Positions 22,873 to 35,134 of a stretch of 64,000 nucleotides of DNA are shown in pieces. Under the pieces are notes generated by a model. It searched no databases, was not told the DNA's origin, and saw only the letters and a program-made list of their open reading frames with translations. Every line of letters starts with the position of its first letter. Positions within the stretch are counted from its first letter, which is position 1. This DNA comes from Sciurus carolinensis (taxonomy: Eukaryota > Chordata > Mammalia > Rodentia > Sciuridae): contig NC_062213.1 in NCBI RefSeq assembly GCF_902686445.1, positions 136,980,491 through 137,044,490 of the forward strand, read 5' to 3'. A program made the position numbers and the translations under genes.

Positions 22873-23454
22873 AAAAACCACTGTCTTATATAAAATATAA
22901 ACCAAAAGTCAGATTTTTTAAATTCTATACCCCTTCCCTAATTATTCCTCTAAGTTCTTTTCAATAATACAAACATCAGTATTATCATGGGAATGTTTAT
23001 TTAAAGACCTTGCTCAACATTTCTTCAGGTATAGATTTATTGGTTATTTCATGATTTCTGAGAAAACAGGGAAAATCAGTATTTTTATGTAGAGTCCAAT
23101 TCTTGATTATCCAAAAGATCAGTTATATATATGAATAGACTATAATAAATACCACTTTTAAGTTCTTATGTATATTATGTGTCTCCACTGATTAAATCCA
23201 TTCATTCTCATTTCACTAAGTTCTCAATTAATTAAATCCTTTCTTGGTCTTGTCAAAAAGAAAGTGGTTGCCTGCCTCCCACCTGACCTACACAGGTTCT
23301 CATGAGGCGCTGAATCTCTGTGGGCCACGATCTGACCCTATATTGCTTTGCAGGTCTAGAAGTAAGAGTAAAGTTCTGGTGACTAGCTCATAACTATTAA
23401 TTTATAAGCACAGTTATTCATTGACAAGTAAAGCATCTTGATATGTTAATTTTA

Positions 23455-23645
23455 GCAAAACACTATTATATACCAGGAATTGGTGTTCAGTTTGTATCCC
23501 TTTTATCATTTAATTCTCATAAAAATCCTGGGAGGGATGCTGACATCCCCACTTTGCAAATGGGAAAAACAAATCTCTGAAAGATAATTTGTTTGAGACC
23601 ATATTTGGCTGGTGTAATAGAGGAGCCAGAATTTGAATTCATACC
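23455..23645 (+). mobile_element. MIR SINE
   Basis: Contains the MIR series 'taccaggaattggtgttcag', 'tttaattctcataaaaatcc', 'ccactttgcaaatgggaaaa' and 'gaggagccagaatttgaa'. Diverged, ancient. Confidence 0.8.
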
Positions 23646-25013
23646 TGATAGATGAAATCATATGTTATTGGATTGCTTTCTAACTGCAGAATTGAAATAT
23701 AGAATGGATGTAAAGTGGACTAATACCTAGTTCCTGCCCTCAAATCAATAAATATTTGACAATTAAATAAAATTGAACTAGGAAATCTGGATTAATTAAT
23801 TGTCCTCCATTTTAAACATGTGCTTTTGTAGATAACTAGTACCCACCATTCATATCATAGCACTTCATCTTTTAAATACATTTAGATAAATATAGAGAAT
23901 TCTTTTTTGGTTCACTTTTTCTAGAGTCCAAGTATACCTCTCATTCTTTTAATAAACCTTTATTCAAAAAGTCACATAACAGTTGTGTTTATCAAAACGT
24001 TCTTAACATTACTTGTTTGTGTGTGAAAACCAGTCTAGAAGACATATTGGATTGGATTAAGGAATCAAGTCTTTTGATTCAATTTTGGATCTTTGAAATT
24101 TGAGTGCCATATTTACAAATTATCACTTAAAGTCGATTTTTGTGTTTAAAAATGATTCCATTAGATTTAGACCAACAAGTAATTTCACTCCAAGCTAATT
24201 AATATTAAAACTATCAATCGATAGACCAAATGATAATATAATTATTTCAATTGTTAGTATTCTGTTCTCTGTACCTCTGCCAGAGTCAGGGAAAGATAAA
24301 GCCTGTTAGACATCTACATGTATGTATTCCAGGTTAAGTTTAGCCAGAAAGACAATTTTATAGGCAGTAGAAATTGGAGTGGAAATTGTTTTCATTGGGA
24401 AACAAGAGGCTTCATACCTAGTATGGAAGGAATTTGCCAGAGTTTGAGCTCATTCAAGTTTATCTTCAAAAGCAAATACCATCTTACAGTTTAAAAGGCT
24501 CTTTTCATATTTAATTTCCCAGTGGCCCTATTTTACAGATAAAGAAATTAAAATTTGGTTGGTCACATATGATACCCCCTAGTTCTTTCCTGTATTCTAT
24601 ATTAAATGCTTCAAGTCATTCAAACATTTATTCCTTCAGCATCTGTACAAAATTTGTCAAAATTTTGTTCATCATTCTATACTTTTTTTTTAAAATAGTT
24701 TCATTGGTTAGGTAATGACACATGTATAAAATGTATCATTTGACTTATCACCACACAAAATTTTGATTCCGATTTGTATTTATTGGAAATTATACATATA
24801 TAGCTGTTCTGAAAGGAAACTATAGTAGTATGCACAATTGTGTCATATACTGTTAATCAAGATCACTAGGATTTCTACTAATACTATAAGATTTTATAAT
24901 AAGAATCATAATTATTCACACATGACTATCTTACCATTGTACAAAAAATTTCTTTGGGGTTTTTCTGAATTATACTGAGAATGAGATTGACTGTTTTTCT
25001 TTAATCCAAACAG

Positions 25014-25067
25014 GGAAACACTGGCCCTCTTGGCAGAGAAGGTATAATAGGCCCAACTGGTAGAACT
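25014..25067 (+). CDS. COL24A1: COL24A1 triple-helix exon 6 (54 bp, 18 aa)
   Basis: After acceptor TCCAAACAG, before donor GTAAGT at 25068. Six triplets, GNTGPLGREGIIGPTGRT, phase 0 both sides. A standard 54-bp unit, isolated between introns of 9.7 and 6.3 kb. GRE and GRT put Arg in the X position, less usual than Y. The Ile-Ile pair makes it a locally soft helix segment by family rules. Confidence 0.95.
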
Positions 25068-27729
25068 GTAAGTTTGTCACAATACAGGTCTTTTCTTTCT
25101 TTTTATACTTTTTGTTGTTGTTGTTGTTGTTGTTTGTCTTTATTCCTATTTCTAGAATAGTCCACAGAGTATCATCCTGGATATTTGAGAAACAAAGGAC
25201 AAAAATGCATGTACAGTCTTCTTCTGAATGTCATTCCTGAGAACCTAGGGATCTTATCTCTAATGAAGAAAGTGTGAGCAGTAAAGCTGACCCTTAACAC
25301 TGCAGCTGGGCAAAAAGATAGAACAGAGCCTAGAAATGGGGTGTCATAAGAATAGAAAAGAGGCTATAAAAATGGGTTCATTTTCTGAAAGAAAGAACAA
25401 AGATAGCAAAGAAGTGCAGACTGCCAATATTTGGATCTCAGGAAGTACCCACTATAAAGGAAAGAAATAAAGAATGATGGAACCAACAGGAAAACCAGGA
25501 TAGGGCCAGGTTAGGCAGATGAAAATTTCAAGGAAGGAGTGGGCAACAGTGATCTTTGAGAGAGCAAGTTGTAGTAAATGATGCAGTGCAGATTACAGTG
25601 AAGAAAGAGGTAAATAAAATATTTAGTAACTTTTCTCAAAAATCTTTAACTCATAGGATTTTTTTGTTTTGTTTTGTTTTGTTTTGTCCCCTACCCCGCC
25701 CCCCACACACAACTTTTCTCAAATGCTTATAGCAAATTTTGGATTAGATATTTCTATTTCTATTTAATTAATGAGGAAACAAGGTATATAGAGGCTCACT
25801 TAGTCATTCAAAGTAATAGAGCTAGTGAATTATATATCTAATGTTTCTTACTTTAAGACCCAGTGCTTTTATAAACTCCTTTCAAGCTATGTCTGGAGAG
25901 GGAACAGACCACATATTGCAGGGCTTTAAGAAATATGGCTATGAAGTAAAATAAAGAAATAAGATAGTGACTGGGGAGATGGTCATGGGAAAGTTCTGCA
26001 CGAACATAACAGTGCAAACAAGAGAAGGAGCACATAAAAAAGGGCCAGATTAAGACTTAGAGAGGAAAGATTCATTCCCTCAGGGAAGTCAGTATTTTGA
26101 GTCATTTTAAATTATTATTTATAGATACGCAAATAAATAAAAATAGAATTCTTCAAGGTTTAAGTACAATTACTCTGATAAATTTGAAGAACCCACCACC
26201 AAAGTTGTTTTTTAATCAAAAGAAAGAAAATGTGTATCTCAACATCTCTAGATTTCCAACACTTGCCCCTCAGAGCCATATAAGATTTTAAGTGGGAAAA
26301 TTCTCATATTTCAGTGGGTGGTTCTTTAGATAGCTAAAGAGCACATACTGTTCTGATTATGGAATGATTGTTCACCTCTCTCAACAATGTGTAATATTAA
26401 TTGGTCAAGGAAAATGTGATCAAGAAATGTCTCAATTAAAATATTTCAGTATGCTTTGTTTATAGACAATTTTTAAAGGCCCTTATAAAATCCAGCATGC
26501 ATATCAAATTTTTTCTATTTTCTGTTTTTTCCATTATAACAAGAAAAGTTTATTATGAAAAAATAAGCATTTGAGAATGGCAAAAGATTGTGAAAAAATA
26601 GTGGTGGAGGTAAGGGGCTTCCTTTTCCAAATAAAACAATAATAGTACTACAAAGTAAATGAAATTATATTGTAGTAAAAATAAATAACTGGATCAGTAT
26701 AACAGACTAGAAAATATATGGGAATTAGATCTATGAATATACAGGAATTATAACAAAAATAGTATATCCATTAGGATGGTTTAGCTAGAAGTAATAGAAA
26801 CCCTAAATCAAACTGGGTTTAATATGGAAGTTTATGTCACATAATAAGAAGCCCAGTGGTAGGAAGGGCTTCAGATTTGGTTAAGTTAATAACTCGATTA
26901 TGTTACCCAAGACCATGCTCTTTCTATATCTCTACTTTTTTTTTTCCTTTAAAAAACAGTTTATCAAAATAGACAAGGAAGTAATAGATCAAAATAGTCC
27001 AGTAACTATAAATTGAATTCTTAATTAAAAAATCTTCCAAGAAAGAAGATTCTGAGTCAGAGGCCTTCATTGATAAATTCTTTTTTTTTTTAAATATGGG
27101 AATGGCTTTTATTCTGATTATAAAAGTAGTATGTGTTATTGTAAACACTTTAAGCAACAAAAATACAGTTGTAAATATATTATAATATTTACTCTTAACA
27201 GTTTGGAACACCTTGAACCACACACACACACAGAAAACTATAAATACACTATATTGATAAAGATTAATTATAAAAATGATAGATGGTCATAAAAAAGGAG
27301 GTTTGAAAAACCAGCCTCTTTCAACAGTCTGCGATCCATTTTTTTGAGTATGGAACTTTGAATGGCAGCTGCCTTGTTGATATGATTTCATCTCATTTTG
27401 GCAACAAAACTTCAGTTTTGTTGACTTTAAAATTCTAGTTTCTTAACAGGTACTTATCAACCCCCCCCCCCCCACCAATTTCCTTTATTTTCAACTGCTT
27501 CACGTTTGTCAGAACATTTCTACTTAGTCTAGCTATTTTTCAAACTTCATTTTGATAATCATCTCATTAAAAAGTACTACAGAGGACTCATGTTTATTTG
27601 TTGTTTAAACATGGCTCATTAAACCACTATTCAAATCTCTGAATGCGTTCGCTAATATATTTCATAACAAACATATATTCATAAGCCTTTTTATATTGTC
27701 CACATGCTCACCATTCATTGATAAATTTC

Positions 27730-28100
27730 ATCAAACATTTTAAGGAAGAAATAATGCCAATATTAAACAAAGTAATATAATGGAAGAGGAAGAAATTCTT
27801 TCTAATCTACTTTTGGGATCACTATAACTCATACCAAAACCTGACAAAGAAATTACAAGAAACTTATAGACCAATCTTCATAAACATATATGTAAAAATC
27901 TTTAATAAAATATTAGCAAATTGTCTCTAGCAATGAATAGGAAGGATAATACAGCTTAGCTAAGTGGGTTTGATTCCTGGAATGCAAGGCTGGTTTTACA
28001 TTAAAAATTAAATCCCTGTAAATCAGCACATTTACAGGCTAAAGAAGAGAGTTCAAGTAGATGTGGAAAACAAAACTCTTAGCAAACTAGAAATAGAAGG
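27730..28100 (+). mobile_element. Ancient L1 ORF2 fragment (RT region), sense
   Basis: A decayed coding match to the L1 RT. It includes words equivalent to 'LIPKPDKE-TRNLxTNLHKHICKNLxxILAN' and '[10 protein letters not shown]' ('gggtttgattcctggaatgcaaggctggtttt'). Many stops and frame breaks; a fossil. Confidence 0.75.
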
Positions 28101-28104
28101 GCGT

Positions 28105-28480
28105 GTCCTCATGGTGGGAAGCAAGCAGAGTAGTCTCCATTAGGTTTCAGGGCAAAAGATCTCAGGCAAGCCAGGCTGTGTGAGCCAGCAGACACTGTCA
28201 CTCAGCAGGCCTGACCCTGAGACTCAGCAGTCACTCAGGGACTCTGGCCATGGTCTCAGCCCCATCTTTTCCCTGGACTCCACAATCAACCTGAAGAACA
28301 CAACGTCAGCTTCTGCTAGACCTTCCTCCCGGGACAGAAAGTGCTGGCTCAGATCAGAACATCCAGGCTGTCTAACAGTCCCATTTACCACTGTAAATAA
28401 GCCCACAGGCCCCTGGGTCAGCAACCTGTGTGTGTGGGCTGGTTGTCATATCTCTACTCTTCTAACCTGAATGTTACTTT
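28105..28480. other. Unclassified GC-richer block
   Basis: Markedly richer in G and C than its surroundings, lying between fossil L1 segments. It contains 'caggcccctgggtcagcaacctg' and repeated 'actcagcag/actcaggg' words. An open frame of 96 codons (28180-28470) shows no domain I recognise. It might be an LTR or a processed-RNA fragment inserted in the L1. I cannot assign it. Confidence 0.35.
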
Positions 28481-28674
28481 CATTTTGAAACTCATACCAA
28501 GAAAATTTAGAATTTCTTAGGAATCACATTCAGACATTGCAAATTCTTCATATCTAATTGACCAGCCTTCAGCCACATGCCTACAATTAAAACAGTGATC
28601 AAGAGAGAAGATGGAATTACTTTGAGTGTCATAATTGCTGTAAGAAATTAGAACCCGACAGATAGTGGACTGAG

Positions 28675-28830
28675 ACAGACATCATTACCCTATGTACATG
28701 TATGATTACATGAATGGTATGAATCTACATCATGCAGAACCATAGAAATGAAAAGTTGTACCCCATTTGTGTGCAGTGAATCAAAATGCAGTCTGTAAAG
28801 ATATTTAAAAATAAAAAAATAGAAAAGGAA
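28675..28830 (+). mobile_element. L1 3' UTR end, sense
   Basis: 'atcattaccctatgtacatgtatgattac' through 'ttgtaccccatttgtgtgcag' and an A-rich end. This mirrors the 3' UTR ends at 22745-22848 and, antisense, at 3480-3560. Confidence 0.75.
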
Positions 28831-28839
28831 AAAAATTAG

Positions 28840-30090
28840 TACCACATTCACACACAAAAAAATTTAATCCTTCATGAACTCATAAAGACTTTAATGTAAA
28901 AAATGAAAGTAAAAATCTTATAAAAATTATCCAGAAAACTGAAGTATATATAACTTAAGTGTTTGGGAGACCTTATTTACAAGATAAGAAATCTGAATAG
29001 TTTTAAAAAAGCAGAAAACCTACTTGAATATTAAAAAAAATATTAAATTTTGTGTGGGGAAAATATCTCCTAAAGTTAAAAGTTACTATAGGGTGGGAAA
29101 AAATATTTGTAAAGCATGCAACATAAAACAGTTTCAGTATATAAAGAGCTCTTTAAATTTGGTATAAAAAAGTTAGAAAGCTCAATAGAAAAATGAAAAA
29201 TAAATTGAAAAAGTCAGTAGTTATTTTAAAAGAGAACCACCTAATTTTAAGTCAGAAATGCAAATTAATTACATCTGACATATTTTATCTAGCCTCTCAA
29301 AAGCAGATATAGGGGAATAGTGGTAGAAAAAGTAAATTACAGCAGATATTTGTTCAAATATACATACATTTGTCCTTTAATCAAGCAGTTCTAAGGAATT
29401 TGACCCAAAGTTACAGAAGCACCCAATACACTAGGGAATTTTTACACAGTTTTTTTGTTTGTTTGTTTTGTTTTGTTTTGGTGTCAGGGGTACTTAACCA
29501 CTGAGCTATATCCCCAGCTGTTTTTTTTTTTTTTTTGGGGGGGGTGCGGAGAGTGTCGTTTTGTGACACAGGGTCTCACTAAGTTCTTTAGGGCCTTGCT
29601 AAGTTGCCGAGGTTGGCATTGAACTTGCAATTCTGCTGCCTCAGCCTCCCTAGTCTGTAGGATTATAGGCATGCATTACAACCAGTGGGATTCTTCTATT
29701 TTTAAACCACTGTATTGACCAAGAACAAAAATGAAATCATGTGAATGCTCATTTATAAAGGAATGGTTGAGGAAACTGTGATCTAGTCATTTCATAGAAT
29801 ATTATGCAATTATTTTTAAAAATTAGTTTTATTTAGTTTGGCTGACTTTCAGTTATTTTGCAATGTATTAAGTGGAAAAGCATGATGTATCAAAGAGTAT
29901 ATAATATTATCCCAGTGTTATAAAATATGATCAATATCTCCCATGAATATGTGACTATATTTATCAATATTTGATTAGAAAAAAGTCTAAAGAGATATGT
30001 ACCATGTTGTTAACACTGGATTGGGAGTGGAAGAGGATGGGGGAAAAGTACCATAAAGATATTTTAAAAGTTAGTACCTTAATTTAAAAC
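28840..30090 (+). mobile_element. Ancient L1 3' region (L1M-like), interrupted by a SINE
   Basis: A-rich sense-strand fossil with L1M/HAL1-like wording: 'tttgacccaaagttacagaagc' before the SINE at 29451, then 'aggaatggttgaggaaactgtg' and 'tagaatattatgcaatta' after it. No open frame survives. Assignment by wording only. Confidence 0.6.
29451..29687 (-). mobile_element. B1-dID dimeric SINE, antisense
   Basis: Begins with the T-rich tail (29451-29480), then the reversed ID half ('taaccactgagctatatccccag'), a long T/G stretch, then the reversed B1 half ('cagggtctcactaagttc', 'tgcctcagcctccctag', 'ggattataggcatgca'). Inserted in an ancient L1. Confidence 0.9.
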
Positions 30091-30559
30091 AGATTTAGGA
30101 CAAGACAGGAAACACAAAAGAAGTAAAGAAGTAATATAAATGGCCAATAAATAATAAAACTATTTTTAGCTTGCAAACAAAGAATGTGACCGAATGGGAA
30201 GAAACATGATTCACTGGCCCATATTTTGCAGGTATGCTTGCAATTTCATACAGACTTTCAGGAAGATAGTTTTTAACAAAAATTTTAGAACACAAAGATA
30301 TTTATCCTAGGGCTGTTAATAATGAAAACAATTAGAAAAATCCCATAAAAATAAAAATTAAATAACATACTGTAATTGGTAAATATGAAGAATTATAATT
30401 ATCTAGAAGAATGTGGATTGACATGGAAGAGCATCCATGTTATATTATGAAGGTGTAAATTCAGGTTTCAGAAAAGATTAAATAGTATTATCTCATATTT
30501 TGCCATAAAATATGTAATTTCCACATTAATGAACACAAAAATATTAACAAGAGTTGAAA

Positions 30560-30960
30560 AAGCAGAAAGTCCACTCAACACCGCCAGATTACCCATTCTT
30601 TTCAAAGTACATGTGGAACATTCATCAAAATATATGATTTTTTGGATTATAAAACAAGTTTACTAAAAAGAACTAAAGTCATACAAGTTATGTTCTCTGG
30701 CCATAATGGAAATAAAGTAAAAATCAAAAAGAAAAAGATAATTGGAAACAACACTTGAGAATTAAACCACACATTTCTGAATAATTCATGGATCAAAGAT
30801 GAAGTCTCAAAGTTAGAAAATATTTTGAACTGAATGAAAATATATGCAACAACAAAATACATGGGATAAAATTCAAAAGAGGGAACTGAAAGAGAAGAAG
30901 TAATCTACCCTAAATACAGGGTTTTCAATGGCTGAGAGAAACAAATAATAGAACTTAACC
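30560..30960 (+). mobile_element. Ancient L1 ORF2 fragment (around the endonuclease/RT junction)
   Basis: 'gttctctggccataatggaaataaag' and 'aataattcatggatcaaagatgaagtc' and 'tattttgaactgaatgaaaat' match the L1M ORF2 region after the endonuclease SDHN motif. Badly decayed, no open frame. Confidence 0.7.
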
Positions 30961-31317
30961 TGAATTTATAAAGATTTTCCCTTCTGAATTGTTTTGTATG
31001 ATTGTCAGATTCACTGTTCTTACTTGAGAATAGCTTGTTATTCCGATCTCACTTTAAGGTGGAACTAGGGATAATTTACAGACAGCATAATGAATCAGGA
31101 GGTTTGGGGGATTTTTGTTTGTTTATTTTGTATTTTGTTTTGTTTTTACTTTGCATTGCTTTACTCAGATAAAGAAAACTAGAATGTATATAAACTAACA
31201 AAACAAGTTTACAGAATGTCATGTTTCTGTGTACAATCTGAACTATATTTAATGATATAACACTGATATTAATGATATCAATAACACTGAACTAGTATCT
31301 TTTTTTCCTTCTCTTAG

Positions 31318-31353
31318 GGACCCAGAGGTGAAAAGGGCCTTAGAGGTGAAACT
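31318..31353 (+). CDS. COL24A1: COL24A1 triple-helix exon 7 (36 bp, 12 aa)
   Basis: After the pyrimidine-rich acceptor CTTCTCTTAG, before donor GTAAGT at 31354. Four triplets, GPRGEKGLRGET, phase 0 both sides. It is too short to stand out as an open frame but is clear from Gly-X-Y, strong splice sites and fit between neighbours. Highly charged (Arg, Glu, Lys, Arg, Glu). A 36-bp exon is small for a fibrillar collagen helix. Confidence 0.92.
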
Positions 31354-31665
31354 GTAAGTTTAACCAACTTTGTGATTATTTATAATATCCCTTGTTACAA
31401 GGCTATCAGCTCTATGAAAGGAAGGACCTTGTTAGGGTTCTTCATTATTATATCTCTGATTCTTGTGGAATAAAAGTAAAATTATAGTTGTCAAGAAGTG
31501 GAATTAACCTTTGTAGATATTGCAGTGAAATCTGATAAGCCCTAAATGTGTTGAAGAACCTACCAATCACATTCTCCCCAGATTAACAGTGTGAAATGGA
31601 GTGATTATCTGCCTTGTCAGACATCAGAAGAGGTAGGTCATCTTCGATCTTCAGCCATGCCAGCA

Positions 31666-31861
31666 CAGGAACACTGCAAAATTGCTTTAGGTACATACCC
31701 ACTATATGCAGACAGCACTGACCAGGGCTGCATAGCAGAAGCAGATCATTAGTTACATATTTCAGGAGCACTGCAAAATTGCTTTAGGTACATCCACACT
31801 TTATCCAGGCAGCACTGACCAGGGCTGCATAGCAAAAGCAGATCATTAGTTGTATATTTCA
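31666..31861 (+). repeat. Tandem duplication, two 97-bp units
   Basis: Unit 1 starts 31666, unit 2 starts 31763. Both run from 'cagga(a/g)cactgcaaaattgc' through 'cactgaccagggctgcatag' to 'tatttcag', with about eight differences. The differences show the duplication is not recent. Confidence 0.92.
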
Positions 31862-32204
31862 GCCAACTAGAAACCATGTTATGAAGTTGGGCAAAAGGTA
31901 CTTTCAGGACCTAAATGGCTTATACTTTCACTGTTTCCCTATTTTCCAATTAAAGAAGATATTTGTAAAGGGACTATTTCCCTAGAAGAGATAATGTGGA
32001 GCTTATTTTTTAAATAAAAAATTTATTGTGTATATTTAGAGTATAAAACATTATATAAGCAATAGATATAGTTTGAAGGTTATCATAATGAAGTAAATTA
32101 ACTTATTTATTTTTTGTTAATAAACAAGTATATTTATTTGTGTATTTCCTTTTGGTGAATGCTCCATTGTTTGTTTGTTTGTTTTCTATCTCACATAACT
32201 GCTC

Positions 32205-32250
32205 TTTGTTGTTGTTGTTGTTGGGTTGGTGGTGGTGGTGGTGGTGGTGG
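32205..32250 (+). repeat. Compound microsatellite (TTG)n-(GGT)n
   Basis: About five TTG units pass into eight GGT units. Simple-sequence DNA. Confidence 0.95.
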
Positions 32251-33249
32251 CAGAGCAGCTAAAATGTACTCATGTGGCATGGGATCCACACTGACCTTAT
32301 AGGGACATTTGCAATGCATGAGACCCATAAGAATAAACTTTAAGATGGCAGGAAAGCCATGATTAAAAGCTGTTGAGATTACATCATGACTGCAGAGATT
32401 TTTCTTTCTCATTGTGGAGTATGCTTGGAACTCAGAATGATTATGTCGCTGTTATATTAATCAACTGAAAAAGGAAATTATGAGATTTTAGATAGTCTAA
32501 AAGTTCTAAACGGAGCATTAAAGTAGATGTGTTAAATTTGTAGAAATGTACCCCCACCTTTTCACAGCAGACTTAATATAACAGGAAGCAAGAACATACA
32601 CACATACAGAAGTCATATCCCCTAGGAGCAGTTGGAAATGAGAAAGAAAAATCAGAAGTCTTATAATTAGCGTAGTTCTCACACCTCTCTGCCTCTGCAT
32701 GCCTCCCTGACTTAACCTCTGCAAGTACTGTGGCTAGAACATAACTTCCATGAGGATTAGCATACCTCAAGTACTTGTGGCATTTCATGTAAAAAAAAAA
32801 AAAATGAGTGGCTATGATGGTTTACAAACTCAATGTATTACAACTGCAATCTTACATTGTAGAAATAAGGCATCCAGAATAAAGCAAGTAACGGCACCAA
32901 TCAGGCCATCCCCACCAAAGAAAAACAGACAGTTAAAGTCCTTTCAGAGAAGGCCTATCCTGGATGGCAAAGGATCTGGAAGCCATGCCCTGGGAAGACC
33001 AGTTGAATTATCTGGGGTATTTAGCCTCTGTCAGATTCTGCAACCTAATCACATCCTTCTTATTTGGTCTGTTCTCTCAGTTCCTGGCTTATGCACCTTC
33101 TGTTTCTTTACTATATTCTTTATTTCTTCTGACCTTGAAGTTTTGACTTAAAGATTATTTGCTCAGGGTGGAATTGCTGATATCTTGGCTCTACCCTGCT
33201 CCCACCCCTGGACCTAGTCCAATGCCTGGCACCTGTGCCTCAGCTCTTT

Positions 33250-33520
33250 ACTTAAATGTCCTATTATCAGAGAGACTTTTTCTAACTAGTCTATATCTAA
33301 TAACAATGCCCCCACCTTCCTGAGACTCCTTATCTTTCCTTAACCCATTTCCTTGCAACCTTGCATATTACATATGTATTTTTTTTGTTCTGTCTCCCCT
33401 AACTAGAATGTAGTCTCCCAACAGACATTTTATGTGTTCTTATTTGTTTTAATGCTGACATTAAATATAGTTGTAATATAGTTGGCATCCAATAAATATT
33501 TCATGAATTATTGGTAAAAT
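33250..33520 (+). mobile_element. L2 LINE 3' region
   Basis: 'ctaactagaatgtagtctccc' and 'ttggcatccaataaatatttcatgaa' match the L2 3' end (the 'gcacatagtaggcgctcaataaat' motif). Confidence 0.65.
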
Positions 33521-33639
33521 TAGAGAAGTTTTGGGGTATTGAAACATAATAGTTGTATTCAAATATTTAACATGTCGCCTTATGAAAGGGAGCATAGATA
33601 AAATATGAGTGATAAAATTAAAACAACTTATTATTAAAT

Positions 33640-33815
33640 AGTATTTTCAGTTTCTGTGCTTAGCCTCCTGGGAGATAATGAACTCCATGAAGGCATGAAA
33701 TATGTTTGATACCACCTAGTCCCTACCTACCATCTTTGATGCCATCTATTCCCCAACTTGTCATAGCACCTGGCACATAATGAGTATACAATAAATATTG
33801 AATGAATGAATGAAC
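33640..33815 (+). mobile_element. L2 LINE 3' end
   Basis: Ends 'cacctggcacataatgagta' and 'caataaatattgaatgaatgaatgaa', the classic L2 terminus with its short tail repeat. Confidence 0.75.
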
Positions 33816-34299
33816 AGAGTACTGGGCTGAATTCAGCTAGTCGAATAATAAGCAGTCTGATATAATAACAAAGTGCCACATGACAAGATAGTTTTGCGAG
33901 ATAGTGAGCTCCTATCACTAAAAGCCAATGACATTGTCTTGGAATTATAGAAGTAATTAATATTCCTGCACTACATTCAGAAGTAGAATAGACCCCTTTA
34001 AGGTTCCTTCCAGATATTAATGTCCATGATTCTACATAAAAGAGAAAGAAATAAGCTCCCTACGAAAGAAATAAAAAAAGAAAGAGAGTAGAACATAAAG
34101 AAGAGTTGTTTGAAGTAGAGGTGAATTATTCCTATTGCTCCATTGACTTCTCTCATTTTTCATCATTGTTACATTGTCTATATTCCTATAATATCTCCTG
34201 TAGGCTCTCAACTTCTTTCCATTGCTTTCACTTTTCTCCACCATGATCCATTCTCTACATAGTAACTAGAGTGATATTATTAAAGCATAAATCAGATTA

Positions 34300-34702
34300 T
34301 TTCACTCTCCTCTTCCTAAAACCTCCCTGTGACTTGTATTTCAAATGCAACCTAAACTCCTTACCTTGATTTGTAAGGTCCTACATGAACTAGCCCTTCT
34401 TTGCCTCTCCGGTCCCATGATGTTCAACTTCGCCCCTGCCAACTACACTGACCTTCTTTCTGTTCTTTGGAATATGGCTTTCTTTTACCAAGAAAATTCT
34501 TTCACCTGCTCTTTAAATAACTGACTTTATCTCAATATTCAGGTATCTGCTCAAAAATCATCTTAGAGAAGCCTTCTGTCTCATTATACCTGGCCATTCT
34601 CTTTACCAATACCCTGTTTTGTTTTTTTCATAACACTTAGCACTGTTTAAAATTGTTTTCCGTTTCCTCCACTAGAATATAAACTTCATGATAGCAGGGA
34701 AC
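34300..34702 (+). mobile_element. L2 LINE 3' region
   Basis: Long L2 stretch: 'aggtcctacatgaactagccc', 'aggtatctgctcaaaaatcatc', 'agaagccttctgtctc' and 'ctagaatataaacttcatgatagcaggga'. Well preserved for its age. Confidence 0.85.
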
Positions 34703-34705
34703 TTT

Positions 34706-34935
34706 GGTTATGTTAGTCCATTTTTTTTTTTGTGCTATAACAAAATTCCTAATATTAGATACTTTCTAAAAAAAAAAAATGCTTATTTACATCATAGTTC
34801 TAGAAACTCAAAAACATGGTCCCAGCATCTGCTTGACTGTGGTGAGGGCCTTTTGGCTATATTACAACATAGAGGATGTCATCATGGCAGAAACACATGT
34901 AAGAGGGAGAGATCTTGTGGGGGCCAGTCTTGCTT
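34706..34935 (-). mobile_element. MaLR (MST-like) LTR, part 1
   Basis: Reversed MST-type LTR: 'tatgttagtccat', 'gtgctataacaaaattcc', 'catagttctagaaact' and 'tggtgagggccttttggc'. An old LTR of the mammalian apparent LTR retrotransposon group. An L1 splits it. Confidence 0.7.
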
Positions 34936-35134
34936 TTTTCTTTCTTTCTTTTTATTAGTTCTTGTTAGTTATACCTAACATTAGGACTCATTTTGACATA
35001 ATTATAAAAGCATAAATATAATTTCCTCTAATTCAGTCCCCAGTGCTTCCAAGCCCTTTCCTCTTCTCCTCCCTCCCCCTGTCCCCTTCCCTTTACTCTA
35101 CTGATCTTTCTGCTACTCACTTTAAAAAAGTAAA
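34936..35134 (-). mobile_element. L1 3' end inserted in MaLR LTR
   Basis: T-rich start, then 'ttggactcattttgacataattataaaagc'-type wording shared with 1610-1640 and 61500-61530, then a C/T-rich 3' UTR. The short repeat CTTGCT(C)TTTT is present on both sides (about 34930 and 35142). Confidence 0.7.

Larger units (their letters stand above)
15351..25013 (+). other. COL24A1: Intron 5 (9.7 kb, hosts a full-length L1)
   Basis: Two thirds of this intron is the full-length sense L1 at 16155-22861. A MIR lies at 23455-23645. I recognise nothing at 15351-16138 or at 22873-23450 and 23650-25000, which are AT-rich unique-looking DNA. The acceptor is AATCCAAACAG. Confidence 0.85.
25068..31317 (+). other. 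COL24A1: Intron 6 (6.25 kb)
   Basis: Holds a (GTT)n run at 25107-25132, a (TTTTG)n run at 25664-25686, a C run at 27463-27474, ancient L1 pieces at 27730-28100, 28675-28830, 28840-30090 and 30560-30960, a B1-dID SINE (29451-29687) and an unclassified GC-richer block (28105-28480). Nothing is classifiable at 25140-25660 and 25700-26760; 26765-26900 looks like an old unnamed repeat. Confidence 0.75.

Noticed and set aside
32750..33151. 133-codon + strand frame
   Set aside because: Low-complexity start (poly-Lys from an A run), no domain, overlaps intronic sequence without conserved features that I can see.
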